A stretch of 64,000 bases of DNA, from contig CAIKAC010000023.1 of NCBI GenBank assembly GCA_903825305.1, forward strand, positions 146,464-210,463, in the 5' to 3' direction. Positions 1 through 9,174 of this stretch are shown here, in pieces; positions within the stretch are counted from its first letter, which is position 1; every line of letters starts with the position of its first letter. Origin of the DNA: an uncultured Actinomycetes bacterium (GTDB lineage Bacteria; Actinomycetota; Acidimicrobiia; Acidimicrobiales; RAAP-2). The notes under the pieces were generated by a model that saw only the letters and a program-made list of their open reading frames with translations, was not told the origin of the DNA and searched no databases. A program made the position numbers and the translations under genes.

Positions 1-1527
1 GTCACCATCGAAGGAGGGGTGAATACCTCCCACCATGCACACTTCCGTGCAACCCAGTTCTTCGGCCTCAGTGACGCGCCTCGTTACTTCGGAAAGATCG
101 AGCAGGTAGGGATCACCACGAAGATTCAACGAGAGCGGACCCTTCGAGAATGCGCAAAAGCGACATTTAAAGGTGCAGACGTTGGTGTAGTTGATATTGC
201 GATTTCGGACGAAGGTCACCTCATCGCCGGCAATATCGCGACGCATGTGATCAGCTACCTCAGCCACAGCCGCAACTTCACGCCCACGCGCAGAGAACAG
301 CGTGACCATCTGATCCTCGTCGAGACGTGCGCCATCAGTCACGTCGGCCAAAATCCCGGCAATTTCGTCTCTGATCGGACCCTGCGTGATGGTGATCAGC
401 TGAGGTGGCAGCGCTTCGCCACCCGATACCCATGCATCTCCCCGGCCAAAGCCTTCAGCATCGTGGAGTGCGAGTACAGCTGACCGATTGGCTTCATCGA
501 TCCATGCCTCGGGCTGATTGGCAAAGCGAGGGTAGATCGTGAGCCTGGGCACCAGCGTCTTATTGAGCGACGACAAGGTTTCGCCCAGGCGAGTGATTTC
601 TGGCCACGCACGCTCGGGATTGACGTGGTCGAGGGTGACGGGTGAAATGCCGCCAAGGTCATCAATGCCTGCGTCAATGAGCATGGAGACGTCATCGATG
701 AGATTCGGCGGCGCCTGAAGATGGACGTCATCGGGGAGCACCATTCGAGCAGCGGCAATACTCCAGAGAAACTCATCAAGTGGAGCCGGATCCATCTTGG
801 CCATGGCAGTTCCCGGCTTGGGCAGGAAGTTTTGGATAATTACTTCCTGAACGTGGCCGTGGCGCCGATGCGACTCCGCAATGGCCAAAAGCGCCTCCAA
901 ACGATCCTGACGCGTTTCTCCGATGCCGATCAATAATCCCGTCGTGAAGGGAATCTTCAGTTCCCCTGCATACTCCAACGTCGCCAAACGACGCTCGGGA
1001 GTCTTATCAGGCGCAAGGCGATGGGCCTCGAGGTCGCTTCGAAGCGATTCGAGCATCATTCCCTGACTCGCCGAGGCCCCTCGAAGGTGACTGAGCTCTT
1101 CTCGATCGAGCGCACCTGCATTGGCGTGGGGGAGAAGACCGGTTTCATCTCTCACTGCCGCCATGGCTGCCGCAAGGTATGCAACGGTGCTCTCGTGTCC
1201 ACGCTCGCTCAACCAATCTGCAGCTTGTTCGTAGCGCAACTCAGGGCGCTCGCCGAGCGTGAATAGTGCTTCGGTGCATCCCTGTTCTTGACCTTTTCGT
1301 GCAATGGCGAGCACCTGGTCGATGTCGAGGTACGCAGCCTCAAGGTGAGCAGGTGCTTTGGCGAAGGTGCAGTAGCCACATCGGTCCCTGCACAACATGG
1401 TCAAGGGGATGAACACCTTGGGCGAATAGCTCACCAAGGGGCCGAACAGGGCATCGCGCTTTTTCGACGCGGCAGACGTGAGGACGCGAAGCGGCGTGTC
1501 CACTACATCATGCACGTCGATCGTCAT
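1..1527 (-). CDS. fbiC: FO synthase, fused CofG-CofH (5' part, runs off the left edge)
   Basis: Makes the 7,8-didemethyl-8-hydroxy-5-deazariboflavin (FO) chromophore of coenzyme F420 from tyrosine and the pyrimidine precursor 5-amino-6-ribitylaminouracil. Two radical-SAM iron-sulfur motifs are visible in one reading frame of 509 codons: CRDRCGYC near residues 46-53 (CofG half) and CTFKCRFC near residues 451-458 (CofH half), so this is the fused two-domain actinobacterial form and not separate cofG and cofH. The rest of the CofH domain lies beyond position 1. The ATG at 1527 is chosen because it gives a short CofG N-terminus; a G-rich stretch precedes it. It lies downstream of tkt on the same strand. 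Having this gene implies F420-dependent redox chemistry in the organism. Confidence 0.93.
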   Translation of the reverse strand, partial: MTIDVHDVVDTPLRVLTSAASKKRDALFGPLVSYSPKVFIPLTMLCRDRCGYCTFAKAPAHLEAAYLDIDQVLAIARKGQEQGCTEALFTLGERPELRYEQAADWLSERGHESTVAYLAAAMAAVRDETGLLPHANAGALDREELSHLRGASASQGMMLESLRSDLEAHRLAPDKTPERRLATLEYAGELKIPFTTGLLIGIGETRQDRLEALLAIAESHRRHGHVQEVIIQNFLPKPGTAMAKMDPAPLDEFLWSIAAARMVLPDDVHLQAPPNLIDDVSMLIDAGIDDLGGISPVTLDHVNPERAWPEITRLGETLSSLNKTLVPRLTIYPRFANQPEAWIDEANRSAVLALHDAEGFGRGDAWVSGGEALPPQLITITQGPIRDEIAGILADVTDGARLDEDQMVTLFSARGREVAAVAEVADHMRRDIAGDEVTFVRNRNINYTNVCTFKCRFCAFSKGPLSLNLRGDPYLLDLSEVTRRVTEAEELGCTEVCMVGGIHPSFDGD

Positions 1528-1586
1528 GTCACCCCCCGGTTACCACTCGTGAATATCAACTCTATCTGTTGCCAAGAATTTATGAC

Positions 1587-3602
1587 CTATCGAAATTGGC
1601 GATTCGGCCCAGGGTGCGTTCCCACAAGGTCTTGAGCCTCAGCCACCACACCATCAACCGTGATGCCAAAGAATTCGAAGACCCGATCCCCAGGAGCACT
1701 CGTTCCAAATCGATCAATACCGAGACTGCGATCGGCATAGGCCGACCATCCGTAGGTTGAACCCGCTTCAACCGAGAGCGTCGGGATATTTGCGGGCAAT
1801 ATGGCTGCTCGCGATGACGCATCGAGTTCATCGAACCACCGTTGGCACGGCATGGACACCACTCGGGCGCCGACACCTTGATCCGATAGCGCATCGGCGG
1901 CTTTCATGCAGAGGGAAACCTCTGAACCAGTACCGATCAAGATCACATCGGGGGTGCCGGTTGGTTCGCGAAGTATGTACGCACCACGACGGAAACCCTC
2001 GGGGCCAAGAGATGCTGTCTCTGCCAAAACGGGCAAATTTTGACGACTCAGGATCATGGCTACTGGCCCGTTACACTCCACCGCCGCTCGCCATGCCAAC
2101 TCACATTCATTTGCGTCTGCCGGTCGAAGAACGGTCAGGCCAGGCATGGCTCGCAAACTCGCCAACTGCTCGATGGGCTGATGAGTTGGCCCGTCTTCGC
2201 CAACGCCGATGGAATCGTGCGTAAAGGCATAAACCACTCTGGCGCTAGAAATCGCGGCAACTCGAATAGCACCTCGCATGTAGTCCGAGAAGACAAAGAA
2301 GGTGCCCCCGACGGGCAACACGCCCCCATGAAGCGCCATGCCAGTCATGATTGCACCCATGGCGTGTTCTCGAACGCCGTAGTGAACCTTGGAGCCAGCT
2401 GGATTCTGTGCGGAGAATGGCGTCGAGCCGGCGAGTTCGGTACCTGTGTTGTCCGTAAGGTCCGCGCCGCCGGACATGATTGAGGGGAGCAATGGCCAAC
2501 TCGCCGCCATGGACTGAGCGAAGCTGCGCCTCGTTGCTACGTGGCTGCCCACCTCAAATTTGAGGGGAGCAGTTGCCTCGTATGCGGACACATCGCCAGC
2601 AATCTCTGCGGCTAGTGCTGGCCAGCTCGGATCAGAATCTGCATGCTGCGTCCAGAGTGCTCTGGCATCGCGCCCACGTTGAAGAGCCTCACGGTAGCGT
2701 TCCGTGACGCCATCGGGCACAAAAAATGGTTCGTCTTCGAGCTCAAGGATGGCCTTAGTGGCACTGACCTCTTCGGCCGAGAAGGGGTTGCCGTGAGCGG
2801 CGGGGCTGTCGGTGAACGAAGGTGAGGGGAAGCCGATTCGAGTGCGAAGGATGACTAGGCTTGGGCGAGAGGTCTCGGCAATGGCTTCACGAAGTCCCGC
2901 TTCGATGGCATCGAGATCGTTCGGAACTTCGCCAAGTTCCACGACATGCCAGCCATAGGCTCGAAAACGTCCTGCCGTGTCATCGCTGAGGGCCAACTCC
3001 GTAGCTCCGTCAATGGTGATGTGATTGTCGTCATAGATAGCGATGAGGTGACCGAGGCCCAGGTGACCAGCCAGTGATGCAGCCTCATGGCTGATGCCCT
3101 CTTCAAGGCAGCCATCACCGACAATCGTGAAGACGTTATGGTCCACGAGGTTCGCCGAATAACGCGCCCGCAAGTGAGCCTCTGCCATCGCCATACCTAC
3201 TGCGTTAGCAAAACCTTGGCCCAGGGGGCCCGTCGTTACTTCAATCCCTGGGGTGTGATGGACCTCGGGGTGACCCGGAGTCTTAGAGCCCAGCACCCGA
3301 AATGCTTTGAGGTCTTCGCGCGTTACGTCATAGCCAGTCAGATGCAACATGGCGTATTGCAAAATTGAGGCGTGACCGGCCGACAAAATGAATCGATCCC
3401 GATCGGGCCACAAGGGATCTTGGGGATCGATATTCATCACTCGGCCAAAGAGCACATGGGCGAGAGGGGCAAGTGCCATTGCCGTTCCTGGGTGGCCCGA
3501 TTTCGCTGCAGTAGGGCCATCCATAGCAATGCCTCGGATGGTTCTAACCGCAAGGTCTTCCCAGTCGTGCCCGTTGATGATTCCGCCGTTATTGATTCCC
3601 AC
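1587..3602 (-). CDS. tkt: transketolase
   Basis: Transfers two-carbon ketol units between sugar phosphates in the pentose phosphate pathway, using thiamine diphosphate and a divalent cation in the cytoplasm. The 671-residue product has the usual full length. Visible features are the SGHPG segment with the conserved His37, the thiamine-diphosphate motif starting GDG at 162-164, the LSAGH segment near 73-77 and, in the pyrimidine-binding domain, the VREHAMG segment with the catalytic Glu. The start is a GTG with no clear Shine-Dalgarno; a TATCGT hexamer lies 8 bases upstream, which fits a leaderless or near-leaderless transcript. It is divergent from the thioesterase gene with only 65 bases between the two starts. 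Confidence 0.96.
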   Translation of the reverse strand: MGINNGGIINGHDWEDLAVRTIRGIAMDGPTAAKSGHPGTAMALAPLAHVLFGRVMNIDPQDPLWPDRDRFILSAGHASILQYAMLHLTGYDVTREDLKAFRVLGSKTPGHPEVHHTPGIEVTTGPLGQGFANAVGMAMAEAHLRARYSANLVDHNVFTIVGDGCLEEGISHEAASLAGHLGLGHLIAIYDDNHITIDGATELALSDDTAGRFRAYGWHVVELGEVPNDLDAIEAGLREAIAETSRPSLVILRTRIGFPSPSFTDSPAAHGNPFSAEEVSATKAILELEDEPFFVPDGVTERYREALQRGRDARALWTQHADSDPSWPALAAEIAGDVSAYEATAPLKFEVGSHVATRRSFAQSMAASWPLLPSIMSGGADLTDNTGTELAGSTPFSAQNPAGSKVHYGVREHAMGAIMTGMALHGGVLPVGGTFFVFSDYMRGAIRVAAISSARVVYAFTHDSIGVGEDGPTHQPIEQLASLRAMPGLTVLRPADANECELAWRAAVECNGPVAMILSRQNLPVLAETASLGPEGFRRGAYILREPTGTPDVILIGTGSEVSLCMKAADALSDQGVGARVVSMPCQRWFDELDASSRAAILPANIPTLSVEAGSTYGWSAYADRSLGIDRFGTSAPGDRVFEFFGITVDGVVAEAQDLVGTHPGPNRQFR

Positions 3603-3610
3603 GAGTAATG

Positions 3611-3616
3611 ACGATA
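3611..3616 (-). promoter_or_regulatory. -10-like hexamer of tkt
   Basis: TATCGT (TANNNT type) on the minus strand, 8 bases before the GTG start. No good -35 is evident. Proposed from position only. Confidence 0.4.
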
Positions 3617-3654
3617 GGCCACGGGAATCGAGTCGTCGTCCATCGTCGTGCTTG

Positions 3655-3660
3655 TAGCCT
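3655..3660 (+). promoter_or_regulatory. -10-like hexamer, leaderless start of the thioesterase gene
   Basis: TAGCCT, 7 bases before the ATG at 3668, with no Shine-Dalgarno between. This spacing places the transcript start at or next to the ATG and supports that start over the more upstream in-frame ATG at 3608. Confidence 0.45.
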
Positions 3661-3667
3661 GATAACC

Positions 3668-4069
3668 ATGGCGCACCCGCTCCAAATACCGCCCAACTGT
3701 GATCTCACCCTTGGCCTCCATTGCGTCGACAAGTCGACACCCGGAGTGAGCACCTGGGAGATGGTGGCAGACGAGCGCTTCGAAAACCCTGCCGGCATCA
3801 TGCAAGGTGGCTTTATCAGTGCTTTTGTCGATTCAGCGATGGGTGCTTCAGCCGTGACGTTTGCCGAAGGACGTTCGGTGTTCGTTGCCAACACAGAATT
3901 GTCGATCCGCTTTTTGAGCCCTGCTCGCAGTGGACAGCGGCTGCGCTGTGTTGCTGAAGTTGTAAAAGGCGGCTCCACGGTGGCATTTTTAGAAGCCAAG
4001 GTGACTGATCAAGACAACAACGTGGTTGCCAAGGCAAGTTCCACCTACATCTACCGAGACCGCAAGTAG
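3668..4069 (+). CDS. PaaI-type hotdog-fold acyl-CoA thioesterase
   Basis: Predicted to hydrolyse an acyl-CoA thioester; the substrate cannot be told from sequence. The 133-residue protein is one hotdog domain, with the family segment NPAGIMQGGF at about 40-49 followed by an acidic residue (Asp55) on the hotdog helix, the position used for catalysis in PaaI-like enzymes. I prefer the ATG at 3668 to the in-frame ATG at 3608, because the longer form has a non-conserved basic N-terminus and would leave only 5 bases to the divergent tkt start. Downstream lies a small membrane-protein gene 9 bases away. Confidence 0.82.
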   Translation: MAHPLQIPPNCDLTLGLHCVDKSTPGVSTWEMVADERFENPAGIMQGGFISAFVDSAMGASAVTFAEGRSVFVANTELSIRFLSPARSGQRLRCVAEVVKGGSTVAFLEAKVTDQDNNVVAKASSTYIYRDRK

Positions 4070-4072
4070 GCT
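4067..4072 (+). promoter_or_regulatory. -10-like hexamer, possible leaderless start at 4079
   Basis: TAGGCT, 6 bases before the GTG at 4079. It overlaps the TAG stop of the previous gene, so the match is partly dictated by the stop codon and needs transcript data. Confidence 0.3.
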
Positions 4073-4078
4073 CGACTC

Positions 4079-4420
4079 GTGGCACGAATCAAAAAGGGCA
4101 AGGTTCTTAAAGACCGTGGCGGCCGACTGGTCGAGATGATTCTTGGCTACATCAAGCAAGAGACGCTGGCACCACTCAAGTCCCTAGGGCGTTTTGTCGG
4201 CTTTGGCATTGCGGGGTCAATCTTTTTGACCTTTGGTCTCGTCTTGGGGCTCGTAGCCGAGCTTCGTGCCCTCCAAACGGCCACCGGAGCGTTTCACGGG
4301 AATTTGTCCTGGATTCCCTACTTGATCGTGGTGGTGACGGCGTTAGGTCTCATTGCGATTGCAGCGTGGCGCGTGGTCAGCGGTCCGGCTAAACGCCGTA
4401 TTCCAAAGGGTAAGCGATGA
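4079..4420 (+). CDS. small membrane protein, holin/phage-shock-like, two membrane segments
   Basis: A 113-residue protein with a basic N-terminus, an amphipathic first third and two predicted membrane helices at about residues 38-62 and 81-100, ending in a strongly basic tail. This layout resembles the actinobacterial holin superfamily III or Holin-X proteins found next to small membrane partners, but I recognise it only by architecture. The function is unknown; a role in the cell envelope is an inference. It overlaps the next gene by four bases (ATGA), so the two are translationally coupled. Confidence 0.65.
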   Translation: MARIKKGKVLKDRGGRLVEMILGYIKQETLAPLKSLGRFVGFGIAGSIFLTFGLVLGLVAELRALQTATGAFHGNLSWIPYLIVVVTALGLIAIAAWRVVSGPAKRRIPKGKR

Positions 4421-4620
4421 ACGAACACATCAGCCGAGACGACCTTGAGACCGCAATGAAGGATTTGGTTGGCGAAGGAGAAGCCACGGTCGCGGGCGCC
4501 GCTAAAGGGGCGGCGGGTGCAGCTGGAGCGGTGACGGTGTTGGCGTTGACCTTGGCCTTTCTCTTTGGTCGCCGAAAGGGTCGGCGTTCGAAGGCGGTCG
4601 TCGAAGTTCGAAGGATCTGA
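4417..4620 (+). CDS. small single-pass membrane protein of unknown function
   Basis: A 67-residue protein with an acidic N-terminal helix (about 5-25), an Ala/Gly-rich region leading into one membrane helix (about 34-51) and a basic cytoplasmic-type tail. It begins inside the stop codon of the preceding gene and is followed after 5 bases by another small gene. The pairing with the two-helix protein upstream suggests they act together. No known function. Confidence 0.6.
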   Translation: MNEHISRDDLETAMKDLVGEGEATVAGAAKGAAGAAGAVTVLALTLAFLFGRRKGRRSKAVVEVRRI

Positions 4621-4625
4621 GCGCA

Positions 4626-4826
4626 ATGATTTTGCGATGGATCTTTAGGAACGCTTCTCGTCGTGCATCGACAGGTGGCCACTGGGGTTGGTGGCTCATC
4701 GTCGCATCCACGTGGCTGCTGCAACGCGATCGCGACCAGCGCAGTCGCCCGGTTGTCTCCATGCCCATCAAGCCTGGCCAAAGCATCATCGTCACAATGG
4801 ATGAGCGCGATGAGGCAACTCGATGA
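4626..4826 (+). CDS. small protein of unknown function
   Basis: A 66-residue product with a hydrophobic, Trp-rich segment at about residues 18-32 flanked by basic residues and an acidic C-terminus. It is not recognised. Support for it being real is positional: it starts 5 bases after the previous stop, its own stop overlaps the trmI ATG (ATGA), and no other gene fits in this interval. Its composition is ordinary for the region. Confidence 0.5.
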   Translation: MILRWIFRNASRRASTGGHWGWWLIVASTWLLQRDRDQRSRPVVSMPIKPGQSIIVTMDERDEATR

Positions 4827-5596
4827 GCGCCGGCGTGTTGCTCGCAGGTGAGCGGGTCATGCTGATTGATGCGAAATCTCGTCGGTACTTGCTGACGTTG
4901 AACCCGGGAGAAGAGTTCCACACCCACGCGGGCATTATTGGTCACGATGTCTTGATCGGTGCACCGGATGGTTCAGTCGTAGAAGCATCGACGGGTCGCA
5001 GCTTCATCGCCATTCGTCCGCGGCTCTGTGACGTGGTGGTCAAGATGCCCAGAGGCGCCCAGGTGATCTACCCCAAGGATTTAGGGGCCATCTTGATGGA
5101 GGCTGACATCGCACCTGGGGTCCGAGTTCTTGAAGCAGGAGTGGGTTCCGGTGCTTTGTCGATGACCTTGCTGCGGGCCGGCGCTTCAGTGGTGGGCTAC
5201 GAATTGCGAGAGGATTTCGCTGAGATCGCCAAGCAAAATGTGACCCAGATGCTGGGGCCCTCAGTGGATTACCGCATTGAAATTCGAGACGTCACCCACG
5301 GCATTGACGAGCGCGACTTAGACCGAATCGTGCTCGATATGCCCGATCCATGGAACGTGGTTGAACACGCCGCGAGAGCATTGAGGCCCGGAGGAATTTT
5401 CCTCGCGTACTTGCCAGGGATTAATCAAAGCGCACAACTTCGCGCAGCGCTTGAGTCATCGAACTTTGCGATGGCCGAGACCATGGAGATTCTTCGGCGC
5501 ACCTGGCACATTGAAGGGCCGAGCTGTCGACCTGATCACCGCATGGTGGCACACACTGGTTTCCTCACCACGGCTCGGTTGCTGCTGGATCGTTGA
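4823..5596 (+). CDS. trmI: tRNA (adenine(58)-N1)-methyltransferase
   Basis: Methylates N1 of A58 in the T loop of tRNA using S-adenosylmethionine. The 257-residue protein has the short N-terminal beta domain of TrmI (about 1-75) and a Rossmann methyltransferase domain with motif I VLEAGVGSG at about 103-111, an acidic motif II residue near 127 and the MPDPW segment near 173-177 that lines the adenine pocket. Length is typical of the bacterial homotetrameric enzyme. In actinobacteria trmI commonly lies just upstream of the proteasomal ATPase gene, as here, with the ferredoxin gene in between on the other strand. Confidence 0.92.
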   Translation: MSAGVLLAGERVMLIDAKSRRYLLTLNPGEEFHTHAGIIGHDVLIGAPDGSVVEASTGRSFIAIRPRLCDVVVKMPRGAQVIYPKDLGAILMEADIAPGVRVLEAGVGSGALSMTLLRAGASVVGYELREDFAEIAKQNVTQMLGPSVDYRIEIRDVTHGIDERDLDRIVLDMPDPWNVVEHAARALRPGGIFLAYLPGINQSAQLRAALESSNFAMAETMEILRRTWHIEGPSCRPDHRMVAHTGFLTTARLLLDR

Positions 5597-5618
5597 GGTC
5601 ACGAAAACCTCAACGGGC

Positions 5619-5855
5619 TTACTCGCCTTCGATAAAGATGCATTCACCGGGGCACTCTTCCGATGCCTCGGTGACAGATTCTTTGAGTTCTTCAGGAACT
5701 TCAACCTGGGAGCCTGAGCCGCCAGGCTCGTTTTGGGGCTCGCCGTCTTGCTTGACATAGGCCAGGCCGTCCTCGAGAAGCGTGAATACCGCTGGTGCGA
5801 TTTCCTCGCACAGCCCGTCACCGGTGCACAGATCCTGATCGATCCAGACCTTCAT
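5619..5855 (-). CDS. small ferredoxin, probably [3Fe-4S] type
   Basis: An electron carrier of 78 residues that probably serves a cytochrome P450 or similar oxidoreductase encoded elsewhere. Cysteines are at 10 and 16 near the N-terminus and at 68 and 72 near the C-terminus, the arrangement seen in single-cluster actinobacterial ferredoxins; a Gly-Asp pair fills the place where a four-iron protein would carry its second cysteine. The whole protein is acidic. The start at 5855 is preceded by GGAG at a good distance; an upstream in-frame start at 5939 would add 28 unrelated basic residues. It converges on trmI and diverges from mpa. Confidence 0.85.
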   Translation of the reverse strand: MKVWIDQDLCTGDGLCEEIAPAVFTLLEDGLAYVKQDGEPQNEPGGSGSQVEVPEELKESVTEASEECPGECIFIEGE

Positions 5856-5956
5856 CGATAATCTCCTCGGTTTGCTCCATCGTGCCGCGGCACATCTCGT
5901 CGAATAAATGTAGCGCCTTGAGCCCCGTGCGATGGGCATTGGCCAAAGCGGACCGA

Positions 5957-5962
5957 TAGGGT
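5957..5962 (+). promoter_or_regulatory. -10-like hexamer of the mpa-dop-pup-prcBA cluster
   Basis: TAGGGT in the 125-base divergent spacer; the predicted transcript start near 5969 would leave a short leader containing the AGGAGGT ribosome-binding site of mpa. No convincing -35 is seen. Confidence 0.4.
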
Positions 5963-5980
5963 CTCGCTAGGAGGTACATC

Positions 5981-7669
5981 GTGAGCACAGACCAGAGCCC
6001 TGAGCCCAACGAGGCACTCGCGGCCGCACAAGCCGAAATCGCCGAACTTGAAGAGCGTTTTCTGGAGATCAATGGCCAACTCGTTCAGTCGCGCTCGCAC
6101 AACGAGGCTTTGAGCGCCAAGCTCGCAGCGGTAAGAGAACAGATGACCGCAATGCGCATGGAGGTCGACAAGCTCAGCCAACCTCCTTCGGGCTATGGAT
6201 CGTTCCTAGCGTTCAACGATGATGGCACCGCTGACATCGTGTCGTCGGGCAGAAAGTTGCGCGTGAGTTTGCATCCCAACCTTGATCCTGGCCAGATCAA
6301 ACGAGGCGACGAGGTGGTTTTGAATGAATCACTCAATATCGTCCACGTGCGAGCAGCTGATCTGTCAGGCGACGTAGTCAAGTTGAAAGAGCTCCTTGAT
6401 GGCGGTCGGCGAGCGATTGTTTTTGGTGCGAGTGATGAAGAGCGCATCGTTGGAGTGTCTGAGGCTCTCAATGGCACCGAACTTCGCGCCGGAGACGCCA
6501 TGGTCTTAGATCCGCGTTCGGGAATTTTGGTGGAACGTCTCGAACGCCAAGAAGTTGAAGACTTGGTGCTCGAGGAAGTGCCTGACGTCACCTACGACCA
6601 AGTGGGTGGCCTCGATGAACAGATTGAAGCCATTACCGACGCCGTGGAATTGCCGTATCTTCACGCAGAACTTTTTGGCAAGTATCACTTGCCTGCTCCC
6701 AAGGGGATTTTGCTCTACGGCCCACCGGGCTGTGGCAAGACCTTGATTGCCAAGGCAGTGGCAAACTCACTGGCCCAACGCGTTGCCGAGGTGACGGGTA
6801 GGCAAAACGTGCGGAGTTACTTTCTCAACATCAAGGGTCCCGAGTTGCTGAATAAGTACGTCGGCGAAACGGAGCGGCAAATTCGCCTGGTCTTTGAGCG
6901 CGCCAGAGAGAAGGCGGCTGAAGGCGTGCCAGTCATCGTCTTTTTTGACGAAATGGACTCGTTGTTCCGAACTCGTGGAACGGGAATCAGTTCAGACATG
7001 GAATCAACCGTTGTGCCGCAACTGCTTGCGGAAATCGATGGTGTCGAATCTCTTCGCGATGTCATCGTTATTGGCGCGTCCAACCGCGAAGATCTCATTG
7101 ACCCCGCTATCTTGCGGCCAGGTCGACTCGACGTGAAAATCAAAGTGGACCGTCCAGGCGAAGAGGCAGCAGCGTCAATTTTCTCTCGCTACCTCTCGAC
7201 GGAGATTCCCATTGATGAGGGCTGCGTACAGGATCTCGGCGGCGGTGATCCCGATAAGGCGGTACGCGTCATGATCGAGCAAACCGTTGCCGAAATGTAC
7301 CGAGAAGACCACGACACCGAATTCCTCGAGGTCACTTATCAAAACGGAGACAAAGAGACCTTGTATTTCAGGGACTTCTCATCGGGAGCCATGATCGAAA
7401 ACATTGTGCGTCGAGCCAAGAAGCTTGCCGTGAAGCGAGAAATTGAATCAAGTGGCCAAGGCATCACCCTTGACGATCTATTGGTGTCGATTCGCCAAGA
7501 GTACAAAGAGAACGAGGATCTACCCAACACAACGAATCCCGATGACTGGGCTCGAATTTCAGGCAAAAAGGGTGAACGCATTGTCTACGTTCGCACCTTG
7601 GTGTCGCGAGAAGGCGAAGACGGCGGGGGACGCGCTATCGAGCGCGTCGGCACCGGTCAGTACCTCTAG
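5981..7669 (+). CDS. mpa: proteasome-associated AAA+ ATPase (Mpa/ARC)
   Basis: Hexameric ATPase that captures pupylated proteins, unfolds them and threads them into the 20S proteasome. Domains in order: N-terminal coiled coil (about 10-66) that binds Pup, tandem OB folds (about 70-190), AAA+ module with Walker A GPPGCGKT at 247-254 and Walker B FFDEMD near 321, and a C-terminus ending in Gln-Tyr-Leu, the gate-opening tail that docks into the proteasome alpha ring. The 562-residue length is a little below the mycobacterial protein. The GTG start is supported by a strong AGGAGGT upstream. It leads the pup-proteasome cluster, with dop 8 bases downstream. Confidence 0.97.
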   Translation: MSTDQSPEPNEALAAAQAEIAELEERFLEINGQLVQSRSHNEALSAKLAAVREQMTAMRMEVDKLSQPPSGYGSFLAFNDDGTADIVSSGRKLRVSLHPNLDPGQIKRGDEVVLNESLNIVHVRAADLSGDVVKLKELLDGGRRAIVFGASDEERIVGVSEALNGTELRAGDAMVLDPRSGILVERLERQEVEDLVLEEVPDVTYDQVGGLDEQIEAITDAVELPYLHAELFGKYHLPAPKGILLYGPPGCGKTLIAKAVANSLAQRVAEVTGRQNVRSYFLNIKGPELLNKYVGETERQIRLVFERAREKAAEGVPVIVFFDEMDSLFRTRGTGISSDMESTVVPQLLAEIDGVESLRDVIVIGASNREDLIDPAILRPGRLDVKIKVDRPGEEAAASIFSRYLSTEIPIDEGCVQDLGGGDPDKAVRVMIEQTVAEMYREDHDTEFLEVTYQNGDKETLYFRDFSSGAMIENIVRRAKKLAVKREIESSGQGITLDDLLVSIRQEYKENEDLPNTTNPDDWARISGKKGERIVYVRTLVSREGEDGGGRAIERVGTGQYL

Positions 7670-7677
7670 GCCCAATT

Positions 7678-9171
7678 ATGGCTCTCGCGAAGGTCATGGG
7701 CATAGAGACCGAGTACGGCATCTCAAGTTCGGATCGACATGCTGACCCCGTCGTTACGTCGACCTTGCTGGTCAATGCGTACGCCCAGGCGCTTGAGCAT
7801 CACATTGCTTGGGACTTCGAGGACGAATCTCCCCATCGAGACGCACGTGGCGTCATGCGCAGCTCGTCACGGGCGCCCATGGTTGAGCGACACCTCGCCA
7901 ATACGGTGCTGACCAACGGTGCACGCTTTTACGTTGATCACGCTCATCCTGAGTATTCAAGTCCTGAATGTAGATCGCCACTCGAAGCCGTGCTCTACGA
8001 CGTGGCGGGGGAGCTCATTGTTCGAGATGCCATGGAGAAGGCACAGTCGTTATATCCCGACGCACCCGAGATCGTGGTCTATAAGAACAATTCGGACGCC
8101 AAAGGCCAAAGCTACGGGTGTCACGAGAACTACTTGCTCGATCGATCGATTCCCTTCGATGCGGTAGCCAATGCTGTGATCCCGCACTTCGTCACCAGAC
8201 AGATTTACTGCGGAGCCGGCAAGGTAGGACAAGAGCTGATCGATGCCATCAGTTTGGACCGCTACCAAATTTCTCAACGGGCAGAATTCTTTGAAGCAGT
8301 GATCGGCCTCGAAACGACCATTAAGCGGCCCATCGTGAATACGCGCGATGAACCTCATGCGGATTCATCGCGATTCCGACGCCTGCACGTGATTATTGGA
8401 GACGCCAACTGTTCTCATGTTGCCACCTTCCTCAAACTGTCGACAACAGCCCTGATTCTGGCCATGCTTGAAGATCGAGCGCTCCCAGAATCCATTGGTC
8501 AGCCTCTTGATCCGGTCCACGCGGTGCATGTCATCAGCCAAGATCCTTCGCTACACGCCACGATTGCCACCGACCAAGGTGACATGACCGCTCTTGAAAT
8601 TCAGTATCAGTACCTTGAGGCGGCAGAGCACTACTTGGAGGGCGCTGATCCCTCCTTTTTGGGAGGCCAAAATCAGGCCACCATGGCGTTGTGCCGCTGG
8701 CGAGAAGCGCTCGAGGGGCTAGAAGCTGATCCCGAGTCCATGGCAACCACGATTGACTGGATTGCCAAACGCCGCCTCCTGCGAGGATTTGCTGAGCGTC
8801 ATCACCTTGCACCGACCAATCCCAAACTGCAAGTCATTGACTTGCAGTATCACGACTTGCGACCAGAGCGCTCCCTTGCACTTCGTGCCGGCCTCGAGCA
8901 GCTCATCGACCCAGTCGCCGCGGCAATCGCCACCACACAGCCGCCCGAGGAAACCAGAGCGTGGTTCCGCGGTACGGCCCTATCGCGCTTCCCTGAATCG
9001 GTGGTGACCGCTAACTGGGATTCGGTGGTCTTTGATGTAGGGGAAGATCCATTACGTCGGGTCCCTATGATGGATCCATTACGAGGTGGAAAAGCCGCCA
9101 CCGAGGACATTTTTGCCAAAGCGAGTAGCGCCAAACATCTCATTGCGCTGCTTGCACAAGAGAAAGGGTGA
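7678..9171 (+). CDS. dop: depupylase / Pup deamidase
   Basis: A glutamine-synthetase-fold enzyme that removes Pup from proteins and, in species whose Pup ends in Gln, deamidates that residue. The 497-residue protein has the family N-terminus GIETEYG at about 8-14 and the nucleotide/metal segments around PEYSSPEC (91-98) and SYGCHENY. It carries the extra loop (about residues 43-75) that distinguishes Dop from the ligase PafA. Because Pup here already ends in Glu, the deamidase activity seems unnecessary and the likely job is depupylation (inference). It lies between mpa and pup. Confidence 0.95.
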   Translation: MALAKVMGIETEYGISSSDRHADPVVTSTLLVNAYAQALEHHIAWDFEDESPHRDARGVMRSSSRAPMVERHLANTVLTNGARFYVDHAHPEYSSPECRSPLEAVLYDVAGELIVRDAMEKAQSLYPDAPEIVVYKNNSDAKGQSYGCHENYLLDRSIPFDAVANAVIPHFVTRQIYCGAGKVGQELIDAISLDRYQISQRAEFFEAVIGLETTIKRPIVNTRDEPHADSSRFRRLHVIIGDANCSHVATFLKLSTTALILAMLEDRALPESIGQPLDPVHAVHVISQDPSLHATIATDQGDMTALEIQYQYLEAAEHYLEGADPSFLGGQNQATMALCRWREALEGLEADPESMATTIDWIAKRRLLRGFAERHHLAPTNPKLQVIDLQYHDLRPERSLALRAGLEQLIDPVAAAIATTQPPEETRAWFRGTALSRFPESVVTANWDSVVFDVGEDPLRRVPMMDPLRGGKAATEDIFAKASSAKHLIALLAQEKG

Positions 9172-9174
9172 GCC

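Noticed and set aside
19-483. 154-codon plus-strand frame at the left edge
   Set aside because: It is antisense to the FO synthase gene, whose two radical-SAM motifs are in one continuous minus-strand frame.
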